A stretch of DNA of 64,000 nt from Cucumis sativus (Eukaryota; Streptophyta; Magnoliopsida; Cucurbitales; Cucurbitaceae): the NCBI RefSeq assembly GCF_000004075.3, contig NC_026655.2, positions 1,116,001-1,180,000 of the forward strand, written 5' to 3'. Positions 13,261 to 26,403 of this stretch are shown here, one piece after another (the first letter of the stretch is position 1; each line of letters opens with the position of its first letter). The position numbers and the translations under genes were made by a program. The notes beneath the pieces were generated by a model that saw nothing but the letters and a program-made list of their open reading frames with translations, had not been told where the DNA came from and did no database searches.

Positions 13261-14180
13261 TCATTTATGTTTCCTATTTCCCACATGCTATTGAGAGACA
13301 GGGTGGCACAGATTGTCCTAAGGCTCTTTAAGCTTCTCCTAAGAGGAAAAAAAAAAAAAGCAAAAAAGGAGAGATAGGCCAAATGAGCCTTTTAATTCAA
13401 GAAAAATTCTTCACCAACACGTTACTGATAATGATATTAGGATGGTGGCTGTAAAAGAGTTGTTTAAAACTTTTTCTTCAATCTTGGGGGAAAAAAAGAG
13501 AACCAAAACTGTGTGCATAAGAAAGCAGGGTGGGTATATAGTGAAAACCAGTTGAGATTCTTCAAACATCTTTGTAAATTCATAGTCTTTTTCACCAATT
13601 AAATGAGATTTGAGCAGAAAAAGATAGCTCAGTTTTTTTCTTCTTCTTATTACCATTCTGATTATCTGTCTGCAGAACTGACAAATTCATGTGATTCACT
13701 GTTGTTTCTGTTTTACACCTTTGGTTTATGAATTATAATCTCGTGAAAAAAAAGGTTTAATGGTTGGATTCTCTATTAAGTCGAGGTTGAGCTCAAAAAA
13801 GCAACTTCCCACTTGCTTTAATGCTTACAACTCATGAGGAGCACAGTTGAGTTGATGTGGATTTGCATCACTATCATCTCAAGTTTAGCTAAGCATTGTA
13901 CGGTATAAAGTCTTTTCTAACATCTTTTCTTGGAACTAATCAAATAGATTAATAATTTTGTCCCATTCTTTGATTATGATTCATAATTACCAAATGGGTT
14001 AATTTTTCTTGAAATTACCATCTGTTTACCTATATTTGTAAACTATTTGTTGGTAACTAGTTAATTCTTTGGAGCAGTTCATAAATCAAGAACAGTAAGT
14101 TGTTCTTTGTAAAAATGAAAGTGAAGATATAATTAAAAAGTAGAAAAAGAAAAAAAAAACCTAAGACAGAATGACTCATG

Positions 14181-14266
14181 TATAGTGCAATGTGACATTG
14201 GCCTCATGCATAGCTACAGTGAAATTACATAATTGAAGGCTAATTGGGATGTGATGGATTGCCACT
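14181..14266 (+). repeat. Direct repeat copy 1
   Basis: Aligns by eye with 15386-15472. Shared words include 'gcatagcta', 'agtgaaat', 'ataattgaaggcta' and 'tgtgatggat'. Weaker similarity extends about 30 bp upstream, to a shared 'aaacct(t)a' start. Confidence 0.7.
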
Positions 14267-15385
14267 TCATTCCTACAACATTAAGTATATAAAACTTTTA
14301 AATTCTACCGATTCAACATGCGATTAAAATTGAAAGATTCAAACGTCTAACTTCTTTAATTTAAATTCATTCTAAAATTTAATTATAAAGCTCTAAAATT
14401 TCAAAACTAAATAAATTAAGTTAAAATTGATTTTTTTAGTAAACTTTGAAAACCTCCTCCAATGTCAAGATACGTAAAGATTTGAACCATAGATTTAACT
14501 ACTAAATGGTAAGAAATTATATAGAGTTAAAGTTATATACTTAATGGAAATAGAATTGTGAAATTACAGATAAATGGCAACAAAAAGTTAATCTTTTTCC
14601 TAATGATTATAATATTGGTTTTGATAGTCATTAATTGAAGCATTATTAAAGGTAGATTTTTTATACTAAGAATATTCCATCTTTTAGATGGGTTAGAGAA
14701 TTGATAGTGATTATTAACAAATTTGAATAAGAAACAAAAAGTTATACGAATGACTCGTAATACCTTTAGTTTGTGACGCTATTAGCATACTGATGAAATC
14801 GATGAACTAAATATTTTTACTCTTAACAAATTTGTTGTTGTCTATTTTGACGACATATTAATTTAGAATCTTTTCTACTCTTTAATTTCCAATAGTACTT
14901 TAATAATTTAGCCTTACATCAAGTTTGTATATTCCTTTACCAATCCCTTACAATACTTGGAAGGTCCTTTTTCATGGATTTCATACTTAGGTTGGAAAAT
15001 GACAGTGCACTTTCTACCATGTAAAGAAGACTTTCAATGTCTTAATCTTACGATAAATTATTGTATGTTATGGAATCGACATAAAAATTTACATGTTAGC
15101 TACATCTTCAAACACAATTTATTATTAAAAAGAAAACTTCAAATAATAAATTGAAATACGCTAGTAGAGTTAAAAGAGTTTATACAATGTACCTCTCAAA
15201 ATGCTAAAAGTTATATATTTTCGTAACTCTAAAGGAAATCAATACTTGAACATTCAAAGTGTCAAGTAACATATTCAAAAGTTTGGACGAGATATATAAT
15301 TAGAAAAGGTGAAAGGATGGAGAGGAAAGAGACAGTTGCCATGCATGCACACAATCAAACCTTAGGACAAAAGGAAGGAGTAAGA

Positions 15386-15472
15386 TATAGTGGAATGTGA
15401 CAGTGCACTCGTGCATAGCTATAGTGAAATAATATAATTGAAGGCTATATATGTGATGGATGGATCACCACT
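15386..15472 (+). repeat. Direct repeat copy 2
   Basis: Diverged copy of 14181-14266, about 1.2 kb downstream in the same orientation, ending in the shared 'ccact'. Confidence 0.7.
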
Positions 15473-18069
15473 AAACACACTTATAAGCCCAAAAAAATAA
15501 CACTGTCATCATTTTGGGGCATATTTTTTGACCTTTGATGCAATCATTAACTTAAAAACTTTAAAATAAGAGGAATCTTCTTCAATACCCAAAGACATCA
15601 TTACATAAAGTTGTATATATATATATATTGGGCTTAAAGAAGGGCAGAGCAATTACAGACCATAGGAGAAAAAGCAGAAGATTCATAACTTTTGTTTTCT
15701 TTTTAGATTTTGTTAAGTTATTGCTCCACTTATGAGATTGCTTTTTTATTATTATAGAAACAAACACAAGATCATCACCACTTAGTAGGTGGAGACTTTA
15801 ATCTTAACCTTTATCTTTGATTCTAAATCATCATATTAATATTAAAGTGAAGTTGTAAATAAGATCTTTCAAGGAAGTCTATACTAATATTTTGAAAAGT
15901 AAGTTTTTGATAGCTAGAAATGAGTAGACTTTATTTGGTAACCCTTTGGTTTTTGTTTATTCGATTTATGTAAAAGGGAGATTTGTTTTTTTTTTAATAT
16001 AGCAAGTGAGATGTTGTGATGTCTTGAATATATTATCTAACTCTTTCTATAGACATTATCTTCGTATTCGTATTGTGTACTAAGTTGTTTTCATAATGGT
16101 AAAATTGTTTCTCCCTCAATCTGCCATTATCAACTCTTCTAGTTCTTATTCTTTGTTTTTGTCATAACATGGATTATGGATATTTGAGCCTCAAACCTCA
16201 AAAGAGATGGAGTACATTTCAATTTTCACTTTTTTCTAACATTTTTTTCTTTGGTTTTATGACCTTCTCTGTCATATCAGAGACCTCATTTCTCAAAAAA
16301 AAAAAAAAATTCAATGAAAAGCACATCAATGAAACAAAACAAAAACAAAAACACCTTTCATACTCAATGAATCAAGACCACTAGTTTTCTCACCTATCAA
16401 TTGATTGCAGCATATCCTCTCTACATAACGCTACTAACTAATTGATAACAACAATAATTGATATCCATTGTTATGCCAAGCTGTTTCATATTGCATTTTG
16501 CTTGTCAGTTTCATCACACAAGTTTTTACTTCTCTCTGTTACAACAGTATGGTTGACTGTTTCTCTACAGGCAAAAACGTTTGTATTGAAGCTTGTAGCC
16601 TATGGTCATCTAGACTAAGCTGAAAGGTGTTTTGCTTTGTTGTTTCACACGTGTGTGTTCAAGAGTTCATATTGCTCTTATGGGGACATAATCCTTATTT
16701 GCTTTCTCATTCTTGTTTGAGAGAAGCGTTAGAAGGAGATGGAGGAGAGCTCATTCGTAAGTGTAGCTTTAAGTAAGTTATTCTGAGGGGATCTTGACTA
16801 AGAGTTAGCTATTTGTGAGTTACTGTAGAGGAAATCTAATGGATAAATACCTTGTTCTAATAGCTTGACTCTTTCTTTAACGAAGTTCCTTTCCAATAGG
16901 CATAGTCACACTACTCCCATATGAAGTGTTATGAAATCACCAAAGACACAAAAAACATTAAGAAAAAGAGAGAGAATCGACACATATATGTTATGTGATA
17001 CACTACTAGCAATGTGTTATTTATGTTTCCGAGATAAAGAGAAAACAATATTATTAGTAAGAATATTACAAAATACAGAGTAGCGACACTAAAGTTAAAG
17101 AATTTATGTTGTGTACATCTCTAAACCCTAGAGTCATCAATGTATATAACCATAAATAATAAAACATATTGAATACTGATTTTAACTAGGTTTTAAGGAC
17201 GTTGTCCCCCTAACCCCCTCCAGTGAGACTCCTCGTATGTGGTTGTTTGTAGTGTTAGATAACAAATTCAAAACATTCCAACATCAACAGATAGATTATA
17301 TCACATCGAGCTGGGTTGTCAATCTTTGCGTTGTTGTTTAGTGTGTTATAACATTGTGTCTAATTTGTGTGAAATCGATAACTTCACCAAAATAGGTCAT
17401 TATAAGTGGAGTTTCCCTCTTTTTTCTTTCATTTTTTTTTTTTTTGACATGAGGGGTTGGAGCAGAAGAATAAATATCAATAACTTCATGTTCCACAGGT
17501 TATGAGGCATATCATTGGTGAGTCTTGAATCTCATTCACTGACTCCAGCTGTTGGATAAGAATAATAATTGAGATACGTCTCATAATTTAGCAGATCTTG
17601 TTCTCTTCCCATCTAGATCCAAATTTCAAGATTGCCAAAGATCAGAAAGAAAGGACCAATAGCTTTTTTTCATGGCAGTTCTGACACAAGAATTTGTACT
17701 TCTTTCTACAACTTTGAATGTGATTTACTGTTTGGTCAACCAATAATAAAGAAAATTATCATTTGAAACAAAACAGTTTCTTCACATATAACAAAAAAAA
17801 AAAAAAAGCAACTCATTAATGAAATGATGAAAACAGCTTATGGTCTGATCAATTGAATAGAATAACAATACATCTCTTTCTGCAGTTCTTATGTAAGGTT
17901 TTAAGCTCACACTCAAAAAATTTATTGAAGCTCAAATTGCTGTTATAGTACACTTCATAGAATAGCAAACCGAATCCGTAAGTAGTGAAGAAAATTGTAA
18001 CTTTATCAGCTCCTCGTGCACGATATAACAGTTGCAATCGACAGAGAGTTGTTCTCAACTGGTGTGTTC

Positions 18070-20457
18070 TTAGTCACTTCCTTTAATCTCTTCATGCTTG
18101 TCAAGTTGGCTGAAATTCCCCTTCTGTTTGAAGAGTTGGTTGTGATGATGCCTGCAGTAGAGTCGATGTTCGTGCGCTATGTAGTTCGATGGGCTAATCA
18201 CACACCCTCCATGTGAGCACCTGAAGCAAGCTCTGTGGTATGATTTACTGTCAACTGCCACCTGAAGGAAGAAAGACAACAGCAAGTTTTCAATTTAGCA
18301 AACTAGTTTTAGTGAAATTTGAATAGTGCCTTACTGATTCAAGCATTACGTCCTCGATCAAAAGGTCAGAAGTTCAAAGACTCCAGACTCGTTTTAGCAA
18401 CTTTGAGGAGTAAAATACCCCAAATCTCGTAAAGGAAATTGAGAGATTACACTGTCTTAGATCGAGGAGACAAATATATGTTTATAGGATCTTGATACTT
18501 GATAGGATCAAATACTTATTCATTAGTTTGACTAACAATGGAAAGAGAGCGAAAAAGGTGAAAAGTAAAATAGTTTGGGAGAGTTTGAAGTCAATGTGTT
18601 GATGGAGTCCTTTTGTGAACTTGTACAGGAACAGACCTCATGAACTATCTCTACTTGTATTTGTATACTTTCGACAAATAATCGAAACCTTTCTTATTTT
18701 TCTTTGTGGGGGTCTATCAGGATCACACTCCTCTTTCTCTCGCATGCAATACACAAACAGACGAAAAGAAAGCTATTCTAAGCCAACAGTCAACCACCCT
18801 TCCGAATTTGTAATTTCCAAATGTATCATATTGTCCTAAGTTGAATTTAGCTATATGGAAATTATTGCACTGATTCATAACATAAGCATTGGAAGCAAGT
18901 AAAAGCTTACAGACATTTAAACGGCATAATGAACATTTACCTTCTCAATTGGATAAACAGTTTTCTTGCAAGTAACACATTTATCTTGAGTTCCAGCAAA
19001 TAAACTTGACAATTTGCTGTTGGTTTGGACCTTCAAACATAAATCAAATTTAACTTTCACGTTTTAATAACAATATCAAGTTGTTAGATACCAGATCATA
19101 AGTATTGATTTTAAAAGATAAAACTTGGAAAAAACGAATAAAGCAAAGAAAAAAAAAACCTGATTGGTAGATCTGTCTGTTCTAACAGTTCTTGGAGTAG
19201 CTAAAAGAGAAGAAAGAAGAATATTTATAGACTGAACAAGCAGAAGCCATTGCAAATGGTTGAACAAACAGCCAATTACCTTCAAAGCTTTTTTCTAAGC
19301 TTCCAGTCATCTTGAACAACTGATCAAAGTGAGGTTTGCAATACAATACACCCTCAAAGGAGGAGTAATTGAACAACTGGAGCAACAGGAAAATAAAAAT
19401 GAAATTATTAATAATAATTGATATTGGTGATGGTGGTGATGTTTCAAGTTACAGATTCCAAGTCAACCTAAATATAGTTCAACTAGTTGAAGATTCAAAT
19501 CTCTAATCTCTCATGTTAAGTCTCTCGTGTTATTGAACTCAAGAGACAAACTATGACCTTACTTGAACAAAAACAGTTCTACTTCTATAGGTTGTACAAC
19601 TGTGTCTTTGAGTTCTAATGCACCAACAAACGTGATCTTAATACACACGAAATCTTAGTTAGCAAAATTCCTTGTCGGAGAAGCTTCACAATTACAGACT
19701 CGAGAAATCAGACCCTTATGAGATATGGGAACCATTTAAGATCATTATGAAATCCTCTCCAGGAAAATTTTAGCCAAATTACAATACTTGAAGCATTCCA
19801 ACAACGGTGTTTTCATTAGTCATAGATAAAAATGGAAAATAGGATCATTTTACATCAGTTTGAGACACAATCTTGATATCTTGAGCAGGCATACATCAAT
19901 ATAATCTATTCAAAAAATCTATATGGTCAGAATTGAACAAATAATCAGAAATCAATAAGGGTTCTTATTCATTCAACTTTCAATCTCAATCAACAAGCAT
20001 TGAAGACGTTAGAATGTTTTGAATCTGTTATGTAGCACTCTAGATAACCAAGAACGTTGGTTAGAGGGGTGCCTTATGTAAACTCTGAAACTCTAATTTT
20101 CCCTTTAAATCTGATATCTCAATATTTTCTCTCTAATAACAAACAAACCGTTCACTCCCTCTCTATTTGTGAATCATGTATTGATTATTTGTTTTCTTTT
20201 ACGTTGCTTCTGTTTACCTTTGATTGTAGATTTCTTAACATGAGAAACCATTAAGAATGAAACATATCTGTTTATAGAAGAAGAAGAAGAAGAAGAAGGA
20301 AGATTAATAAAAAAAGAGATACCTTTAGAGTGCTCTTGCAATGGTGGCATCTGAAACAAGCCTTATGATAAACTTTGTTATCAGCAGTAAGCTGATCAAC
20401 CAAATAAACAGTCTTGTCACAAGCTTTGCACTTTTGGGTTGTCCCTAAAAAAGCCAT
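18070..20457 (-). CDS. Two-LIM-domain actin-binding protein (WLIM type)
   Basis: Five exons on the minus strand (20323-20457, 19280-19376, 19160-19200, 18941-19030, 18070-18261) total 555 nt and encode 184 residues. Start 'MAFLGTTQKCKACDKTVYLV'. LIM1 has C10, C13, H31, C34, C37, C40, C58 and H61 as zinc ligands; LIM2 begins at C109/C112 ('KCVTCKKTVYPIEK') and ends 'LYCRHHHNQLFKQKGNFSQL'. A spacer of about 40 residues separates the domains and a short acidic/basic tail ends 'EEIKGSD'. Plant proteins of this layout bind and bundle actin filaments and also enter the nucleus. Length (about 190) and layout match the family. LIM1 looks WLIM1-like while the interdomain is intermediate between WLIM and PLIM, so I give no paralogue symbol. 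All introns are GT-AG. Confidence 0.93.
20276..20298. repeat. (AGA)n microsatellite in LIM intron 1
   Basis: Seven or more AGA units, located in the first intron just downstream of the exon 1 donor (minus strand). Confidence 0.85.
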
Positions 20458-22587
20458 CTTCATAAAATTTGAAGGATTCAAAGAAGAATATGAACAGAAA
20501 CACAAACAGAGCTGAACTGAACTGAACTATCAAGCTGAGAATAAGATCAGACTTCAGAAGGGAAAGAAGAAACAGAAGATCTTTCCTTTGCCCTTTTTAT
20601 GTGTTGTTTCAATTTCAAAATTCAGTAAATTTCCTCTCTTAGTCAATCCAAAATCCTGAGTCAGAGATTACAGCTCAGGCACATTTTGAAATCTTGACCA
20701 ATAAATTTCCCATCTAAAACAGCCGTTTACTACATCATTTTACACGTGTCGTCTCTTTTATTTGCTCAAAAAAGTGAAGTTTATGTACTAAGCAGTGGAT
20801 TAATGTTAGGTTTCAATGCAATTTTTATTAGTATAAACGTTATGTTATTCTTCACTTGTAATGGAAGTAACAGAACCAAGTTTCTCAGTTACAAAGTCTT
20901 TTTTAACCAAAGATCATATTGATTAACCTTGAGTTAAACTTTTAGAGGTTCGGTTATAAAAGTGGAGAGATGACTTGTTGAATGAATTAAAAAGGTATGA
21001 TGGAAGATGAGAATTTTTGAATAAAAAACTATATGGCTTTTGAGTAAACAAATGTGGTGACAGATAAGAAATGCATATACAAGGAATTCGAGAGAGTGTA
21101 TATGACAACTTTCAAGGACTATAAACATTTTAATTTGTTGAGTTCATGATTTGACATATCACAAGTCTTCAAACTAATTATTTTATGCAAATACAAGGTG
21201 TCAAATTCAATATCTTGTCCATTGAATTTAAAGCTAATCTCTTCTCTCTCTTCTTACAAATTAAATTAAATTTTACATTATTTGAAATAATTCACTTTAC
21301 ATTAGACTAATTAAGCTTTTTTTTCTCTCTCGATCAATTACAAAACACTCTATAGTGTATAGTATATACTATTTTTACTTCTTTAAACAACATATTAAAG
21401 TGGAAGTAGAAAACTTTAAATGGTATGTTTGTTTTCTTTTCAATTAAACTTTATATCTTTTCTCAATCTCCTTTTGAGGCGCCGATTTGGAATAACAATT
21501 GAATTGATATTTGTCCCACCTCCAGCCTCCACCATCCTTGTTGTCCTCAACAATATGAATAAGACTACATTAAATTTGAATTATTCCTTTATTTTTTTAA
21601 ATTTTGTTTAGAAGGTTTTATACAAATGGAAAATCACCTAATCCACTAGGTATATACATAGCTTTAAATAATAATAATGATACAAAAAATAAAGAAAGAA
21701 AGAAAGAAGCATCTTTCTAGGTTGCAAAGAGTAGTTAGGTATTGGGCATTATTTATACTTAAAAAATCGTAATCATGTCAATAATAACCACCAGCCAATC
21801 TTACTTGTATTTCTAATTTATTTTTATTTTTCTTCATGTGGGTGTTACTTCTAATTTAAAACTCAAATCATTAAAACAAATCATGGATCAATTTCATTTA
21901 ATTTTTGTAACAAAATATATGAGATTAAATATCAATGGATCATAAAGTTTTCAAGTTAAATCATCTTGTAATCGAACAATTTCTGCCACATAAAAAAAGA
22001 AAAACTAACCTTTTATTATAAAGTAGTTTCATAGTAAACATCATGAAAAAATCATCACAAGTATTTATGGCTAAATTAAAAGAGTACGTTGGCAAAATTA
22101 AAAGGATGTTCAAATCTCATCTCAAATTAAATCAACCAAATTAAACCGATTCGAATTTGATAAAATAAAAATTCAAATAAAATCTTTTAAGCAACATAAT
22201 AAAAAATGGAACTCCAATTTGAGAATTCCTTGCAATTACTCTAAATTAAAAATCTCATATTTCTTTCCACTATGAAAGTTTTTTTTGTCAATAAAAAGGC
22301 GAAAACGAAAACTAACTTAAGAAACCAACAAATCGACCATGTAAGTTCTATTTCAAGCTTTGAAGCAGGCAATGTTGTAAGCTTCATAAAATGTGTTCAC
22401 AACGATGTAAACGCACTCTGATATCCCCTTGAGATGTTATGAAATGAAGGGTACAAAAAGAAATTATTGATGATTAAAACCCTACAAGAAAAAAAAAAAA
22501 AAACTCGATCTTTATTTTAGCACACAGATGAAAGCATTAAGGACTTTTTGGCAGACATTTTAATTGGCCAAATGGATACAAACTCCA
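20458..22587. other. LIM gene leader/promoter and SDH7 3' flank
   Basis: The first 100-150 bp should be the LIM 5' UTR and core promoter (minus strand; an AT-rich 'cataaaaag' lies near 20600). The rest is AT-rich with homopolymer runs and no domain-bearing open frame. The sequence just left of 22588 is the SDH7 3' UTR. Confidence 0.45.
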
Positions 22588-25500
22588 TCATGTACTTCCG
22601 CTACCTGTCTTTGCCTGTCGTCGAGCTTCTTCTCGCATGGTCGCTTTCACATAGATTTCATAGCAACATCCTGAAAAATATGATGATAGAGATCAAAGAT
22701 TTGTTTATTTTGGGGGTGGGGAAATAAAAGATGTAAAGATGTCATTCAAAGGAATGGAAGAGATACTAAGGAGGTGTTTGGTGCGTTGAGTTGAGTTGTA
22801 AGTTGAGAGTTAACATATTGAAGTTATGAAATCCATGTTTAGAGTGTAGAGTTGTTTAGTCTAGAAGAGAAGATATAGTACAAACTTCAATAACGAACAC
22901 TAATGAAGCTAGTGAATTGAGTTATAAGTTGGTAGACCAAAAATCCCTTAAAAGATATCCTTCCTACCATCGAACATGGGTAGATAAAAGAACAAAAGAA
23001 TACCCTTGACGAAAGAGGATAAATTAACGAATGATTTGTAAGATTTTGACCAGAGAAATTTTCCATCTCTTAAAATGCTATGCATGTTGTGTTAGAAATT
23101 GTGTCATTTCTTTCTAAACAAGTGGCCCACAAAACAGATCTTGACGCTTTCACTCCCAAGCTTCACTTAACCACCTAACCAAAATATTTTCAGGAAAAAC
23201 TGGAAGTACCGATTGAAAATTTTACCCTCCTATACTTGATGTGTGGATATATCCCATTTCCCCCATCTTTTTGTATATCCCTTTGATAATGAATGTTTTT
23301 ATTTCTTGAAATAAAAACAAAGATAATGGTAACATTGCAGAAATTAAAATAAGGAAGAAAAAAAGAACCTTCTAATGACCGGGAGAGCTCAGAACAAAGA
23401 ACATCAAAAGAGGAAAAAAATCAAAGATGTTTCGACATCATGCCAATTCACACATCAGGCAGCTGTTAGGTACCTTAAGCACCTTGGAGAACCACACCCC
23501 AAGTCAACAATTGGGGTGGGAGAGCCAAGCCGCTTAAGTACCATATTGGTAATCCCATAACTACCTTGATTTCTAACAGTACCCATTCCCGGAAAGTCGA
23601 TGTCCCACCGGTTCCACTCTGAAACATTGACAACCAGCTCTGATACTATTGTTAGGTACTTAAGCACCTTAGAGAACTACATCCCAAAATCCAGCTATTG
23701 AGATGGGAGAGCCAAGCCACTTGAATACCATATTGGTCATCCCATTCTACTGATGGGGACACAAAGCATCGCATACCTACCTTGGTTCCTACAATACAAA
23801 GGCATCTCATAACTACCTTGGTTCCTAACAGCAACCTAGTGCAAATGTGAGGCACTCAAAACTGAAGAGAGAGAAAAGCTTCACTGTCCACATTCTAGTC
23901 ATGGAAATAAAGATTGTGGGGAGATCAAATGTTAGTGTACGAGCTCAGTTGACTTAGGCACAGCAAACAAGATATTGCCCACGCTTCACTGGACTTAGCG
24001 TTAAACTTAAACTGTTCGTTTTCTACAAGTTTGAATTGACATTTTCGGAGAAATCTGAATAATAGAGAAGCATTATTGGCATCCTTACGAATGTTTTTGG
24101 AGATGAGGGCACTAGGCTCTAGCATATGGAGGCTGGAAGCTAATATCAAGTTCAACTAATGCAATATTGCTGAATCAAACTATGGAAACGCAGAATTGCC
24201 TAATAAGTTGGTGAATATGATGTGCAGCTTAGAGGTGGTCTTCAATCTTCATTTTCTTACTGCTTCGCAGATCAATCAACACTCATGACCTGCTTGACAG
24301 ACATATTTTCATATATATATGAGTGTCCACGAGCACACACATGAAACCTCAAGGTGGTGAAAGCTCATTGGAGAACTAGATTACCAGGTCCCTAGAAGTT
24401 GGTCTCTTGACCACTTCAATGGAAGTAGCCGAAAATCTTTAACCTGATTGGGCTTCTGCAGAATTATTAAGGACCCCAAATTATATGGCGGCAATTGGCA
24501 TCACTGGCAACCAAGATCATATTCAGTATAGTTATTCCAGTTTTTGTTGAGAATTAAGGGAACTAAAAAGAAAGAACGAGAAGAATCTTTTGAAGACAGA
24601 AAAGCTCATATGAACAATGTCTGGAAGAGTGTTTTGTTTTGCTGTTCTCTTCAAGGAGAGTCATACTACATTATTATCCTGTTTGTTATATAATATCTTG
24701 AAGAATTTGATTGTATTCCTCCTCTTCTACTTTTTATTGTAAAGAGAATCAAAATTGCAAAGAAAATAAGTAACTTGTATGTGCCTTTACCAGTTGATCT
24801 ATTGTCTACGACCAAGTGTCATCATGATACTTAAATAAACAGGAAAAATAGCTACTTAGACTTTCAATTGAACTGTTATTAGCTAGCTGTATCACCTAAT
24901 AACATCCTTAGATAGAACTCAAGGTTGAGGCCACTAAACTGTAAATGAAACTAATATTAATCTGGCAGTCACTACTATCCTAAATTAAGAAAACCTGTAC
25001 CTGAATTGGTCAACGGAGTGGCATGTTTAAATGATCGTTAGTACTAAAAGAAATACCATCTCCAAAATTCACATATCAGTAAAAGTTCTTATAAGATAAA
25101 TCCAAAATCTCGATCAACTTAAACATTGGCCCTTATTTAACTAAACACTACTTTGTTCTAAATTTGAGTCTCAAGTTTCTTCTTTTGCAGTCATTGAAAC
25201 CCAACGTTTCTACTAAAAACACCCCATACAAGCTGCTGCCCCTTTCTTCCACTTCAGTAGGTATTATTTCTACCTTCTGAGTTCACCTAAGATACTTTTC
25301 AGCTAATACAATACTAAGAATTAACCGAACCAAAATGGCTAGAGCTAATTTTCACCTCTAAGGAGCAAGTAAAGATGTGACATTCTTGTAACACAATAAG
25401 GAAATACACCATCCAAAAGTTTCATCCACACACACACCAATCACATGTGTAGCTATAATGGCAAAAAGTGCAGAGCAAGAACCCCATGGGACAAAGAGAA

Positions 25501-26403
25501 ACATATTTTATTTATTAAAAGAAAAAAGGGCCAATACCTGCAACAACCACAATTGTCAAAACATCTCCAACTCTTTTGAGTCGAGAGACAGCTTTCTTAT
25601 GTGATCTGAACCGCCTAAGACAAGGGTCCTCAGCTAATAACTGCCAGACATTCAACATAATAAAATTCAATGCCAATAAGTCATTGCAATCACATACACA
25701 GCAACAAAAGTGCATCAACAAAATACAAGAGATGAACCAAAATTTTGGTAGACATGTTAACCTATCCACATGTATAGCAAAATCCTTCGCGAAATGAAGG
25801 GAATATATATTTTCTAAAATAGTTCCAAATTCCAAGTATCGGTGTGGAATGTATAGTTGCAAAGTTCGAGAACGCGCATGCAAATCAACCCTTTAATATT
25901 CACAACCAATAAAAGAAAAAAAAAAATTCACAAAGGTTTCATGCCATAGCATGGTAACAGATTAATGTAGAAAACAGCAGCCGTCAATTTCATGAACCTA
26001 AATGTAGAAGCTCAAGCAGTTCGATCTGAACAGCTTCGAAAAAGTTCCATCTATACTGACATGGAAAAATTCAAATACATACGAGAGATCAATCAACTTA
26101 ATGGAGCTAGTATGAGGTAAACAAGGAATTAACTAAATATCCAAACCGATGCAATAAACAGGTAGAATAACAATTAAAGATGGAAAATAAGAAGATAGAT
26201 AGATATGCTTACAGCCTTTTCACGAGTCCCTGGTTCGACGTGGAATCCACGTCGAGAAAGTGAGGAAGGATCCACCTGTGGATGGGCCAAAAGGTGAAAA
26301 GATTGAACGAAGAGATAAAGAAAGAAGGGATTGAGGGAGAAAGAACCTGAGATTGAGATCGGAAATGAGAGGCAAGAGTGGATTTGTTGAGGAAAAACGC
26401 CAT
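22588..26403 (-). CDS. SDH7: Succinate dehydrogenase subunit 7 (complex II, plant-specific)
   Basis: Four exons on the minus strand (26347-26403, 26213-26275, 25538-25640, 22588-22670) total 306 nt and encode 101 residues. '[19 protein letters not shown]' is a short Ser/Arg-rich mitochondrial-type presequence. Then come '[20 protein letters not shown]', a basic stretch '[18 protein letters not shown]', a single hydrophobic segment '[18 protein letters not shown]' and a basic tail '[10 protein letters not shown]'. This layout matches plant SDH7, a small membrane-anchor-associated subunit of mitochondrial complex II, as I remember it. The exons are tiny while intron 3 is about 2.9 kb and carries a TRIM element. 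The gene is divergent from the DCC gene. All junctions are GT-AG and in phase. The function is inferred from family resemblance. Confidence 0.85.
23464..23578 (-). repeat. TRIM 3' LTR
   Basis: 115 bp, TG...CA bounded. It aligns with 23650-23830 through 'gagccaagcc', 'taccatattggt' and 'cataactaccttg'. It is the 3' LTR because the element reads on the minus strand. Confidence 0.8.
23637..23648 (-). other. TRIM primer-binding site (tRNA-iMet)
   Basis: The minus-strand read 'TAGTATCAGAGC' adjoins the 5' LTR. It matches the plant initiator methionine tRNA PBS at 11 of 12 positions. Confidence 0.8.
23650..23830 (-). repeat. TRIM 5' LTR
   Basis: 181 bp, TG...CA bounded. It differs from its partner by point changes and an additional segment of about 65 bp (about 23746-23807) that includes a second 'ctaccttggttcct' unit. 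Confidence 0.8.

Larger units (their letters stand above)
13261..18069. other. Intergenic region with a duplicated non-coding block
   Basis: About 4.8 kb without a supportable gene. Open frames (for example 14957-15154 and 16169-16384) are short and featureless. The start is the 3' UTR of the DUF4228 gene and the end is the 3' UTR of the LIM gene. A direct repeat of about 86 bp (14181-14266 and 15386-15472) is the main structure. The stretch 17030-17290 shares short motifs with 5560-5780. Confidence 0.5.
23464..23830 (-). mobile_element. TRIM-type miniature LTR retrotransposon in SDH7 intron 3
   Basis: Two similar terminal repeats, 23464-23578 (115 bp) and 23650-23830 (181 bp), flank only 71 bp. 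Both begin TGTTAGGTAC and end with CTAACA (+ strand). Read on the minus strand, the internal part starts one base from the LTR with 'TAGTATCAGAGC' (23637-23648), one mismatch from the initiator-Met tRNA primer-binding site TGGTATCAGAGC, and ends with a purine-rich 'GGGAATGGG' before the other LTR. Flanks are GCAGC (23459-23463) and GCAAC (23831-23835), a 5-bp target duplication with one change. The longer LTR contains an extra 'ccttggttcct'-bearing segment. There is no coding capacity, so the element is non-autonomous. Confidence 0.85.

Noticed and set aside
23375-23855. Short open frames on both strands in SDH7 intron 3
   Set aside because: They overlap the TRIM element and share its repeats; they are not genes.
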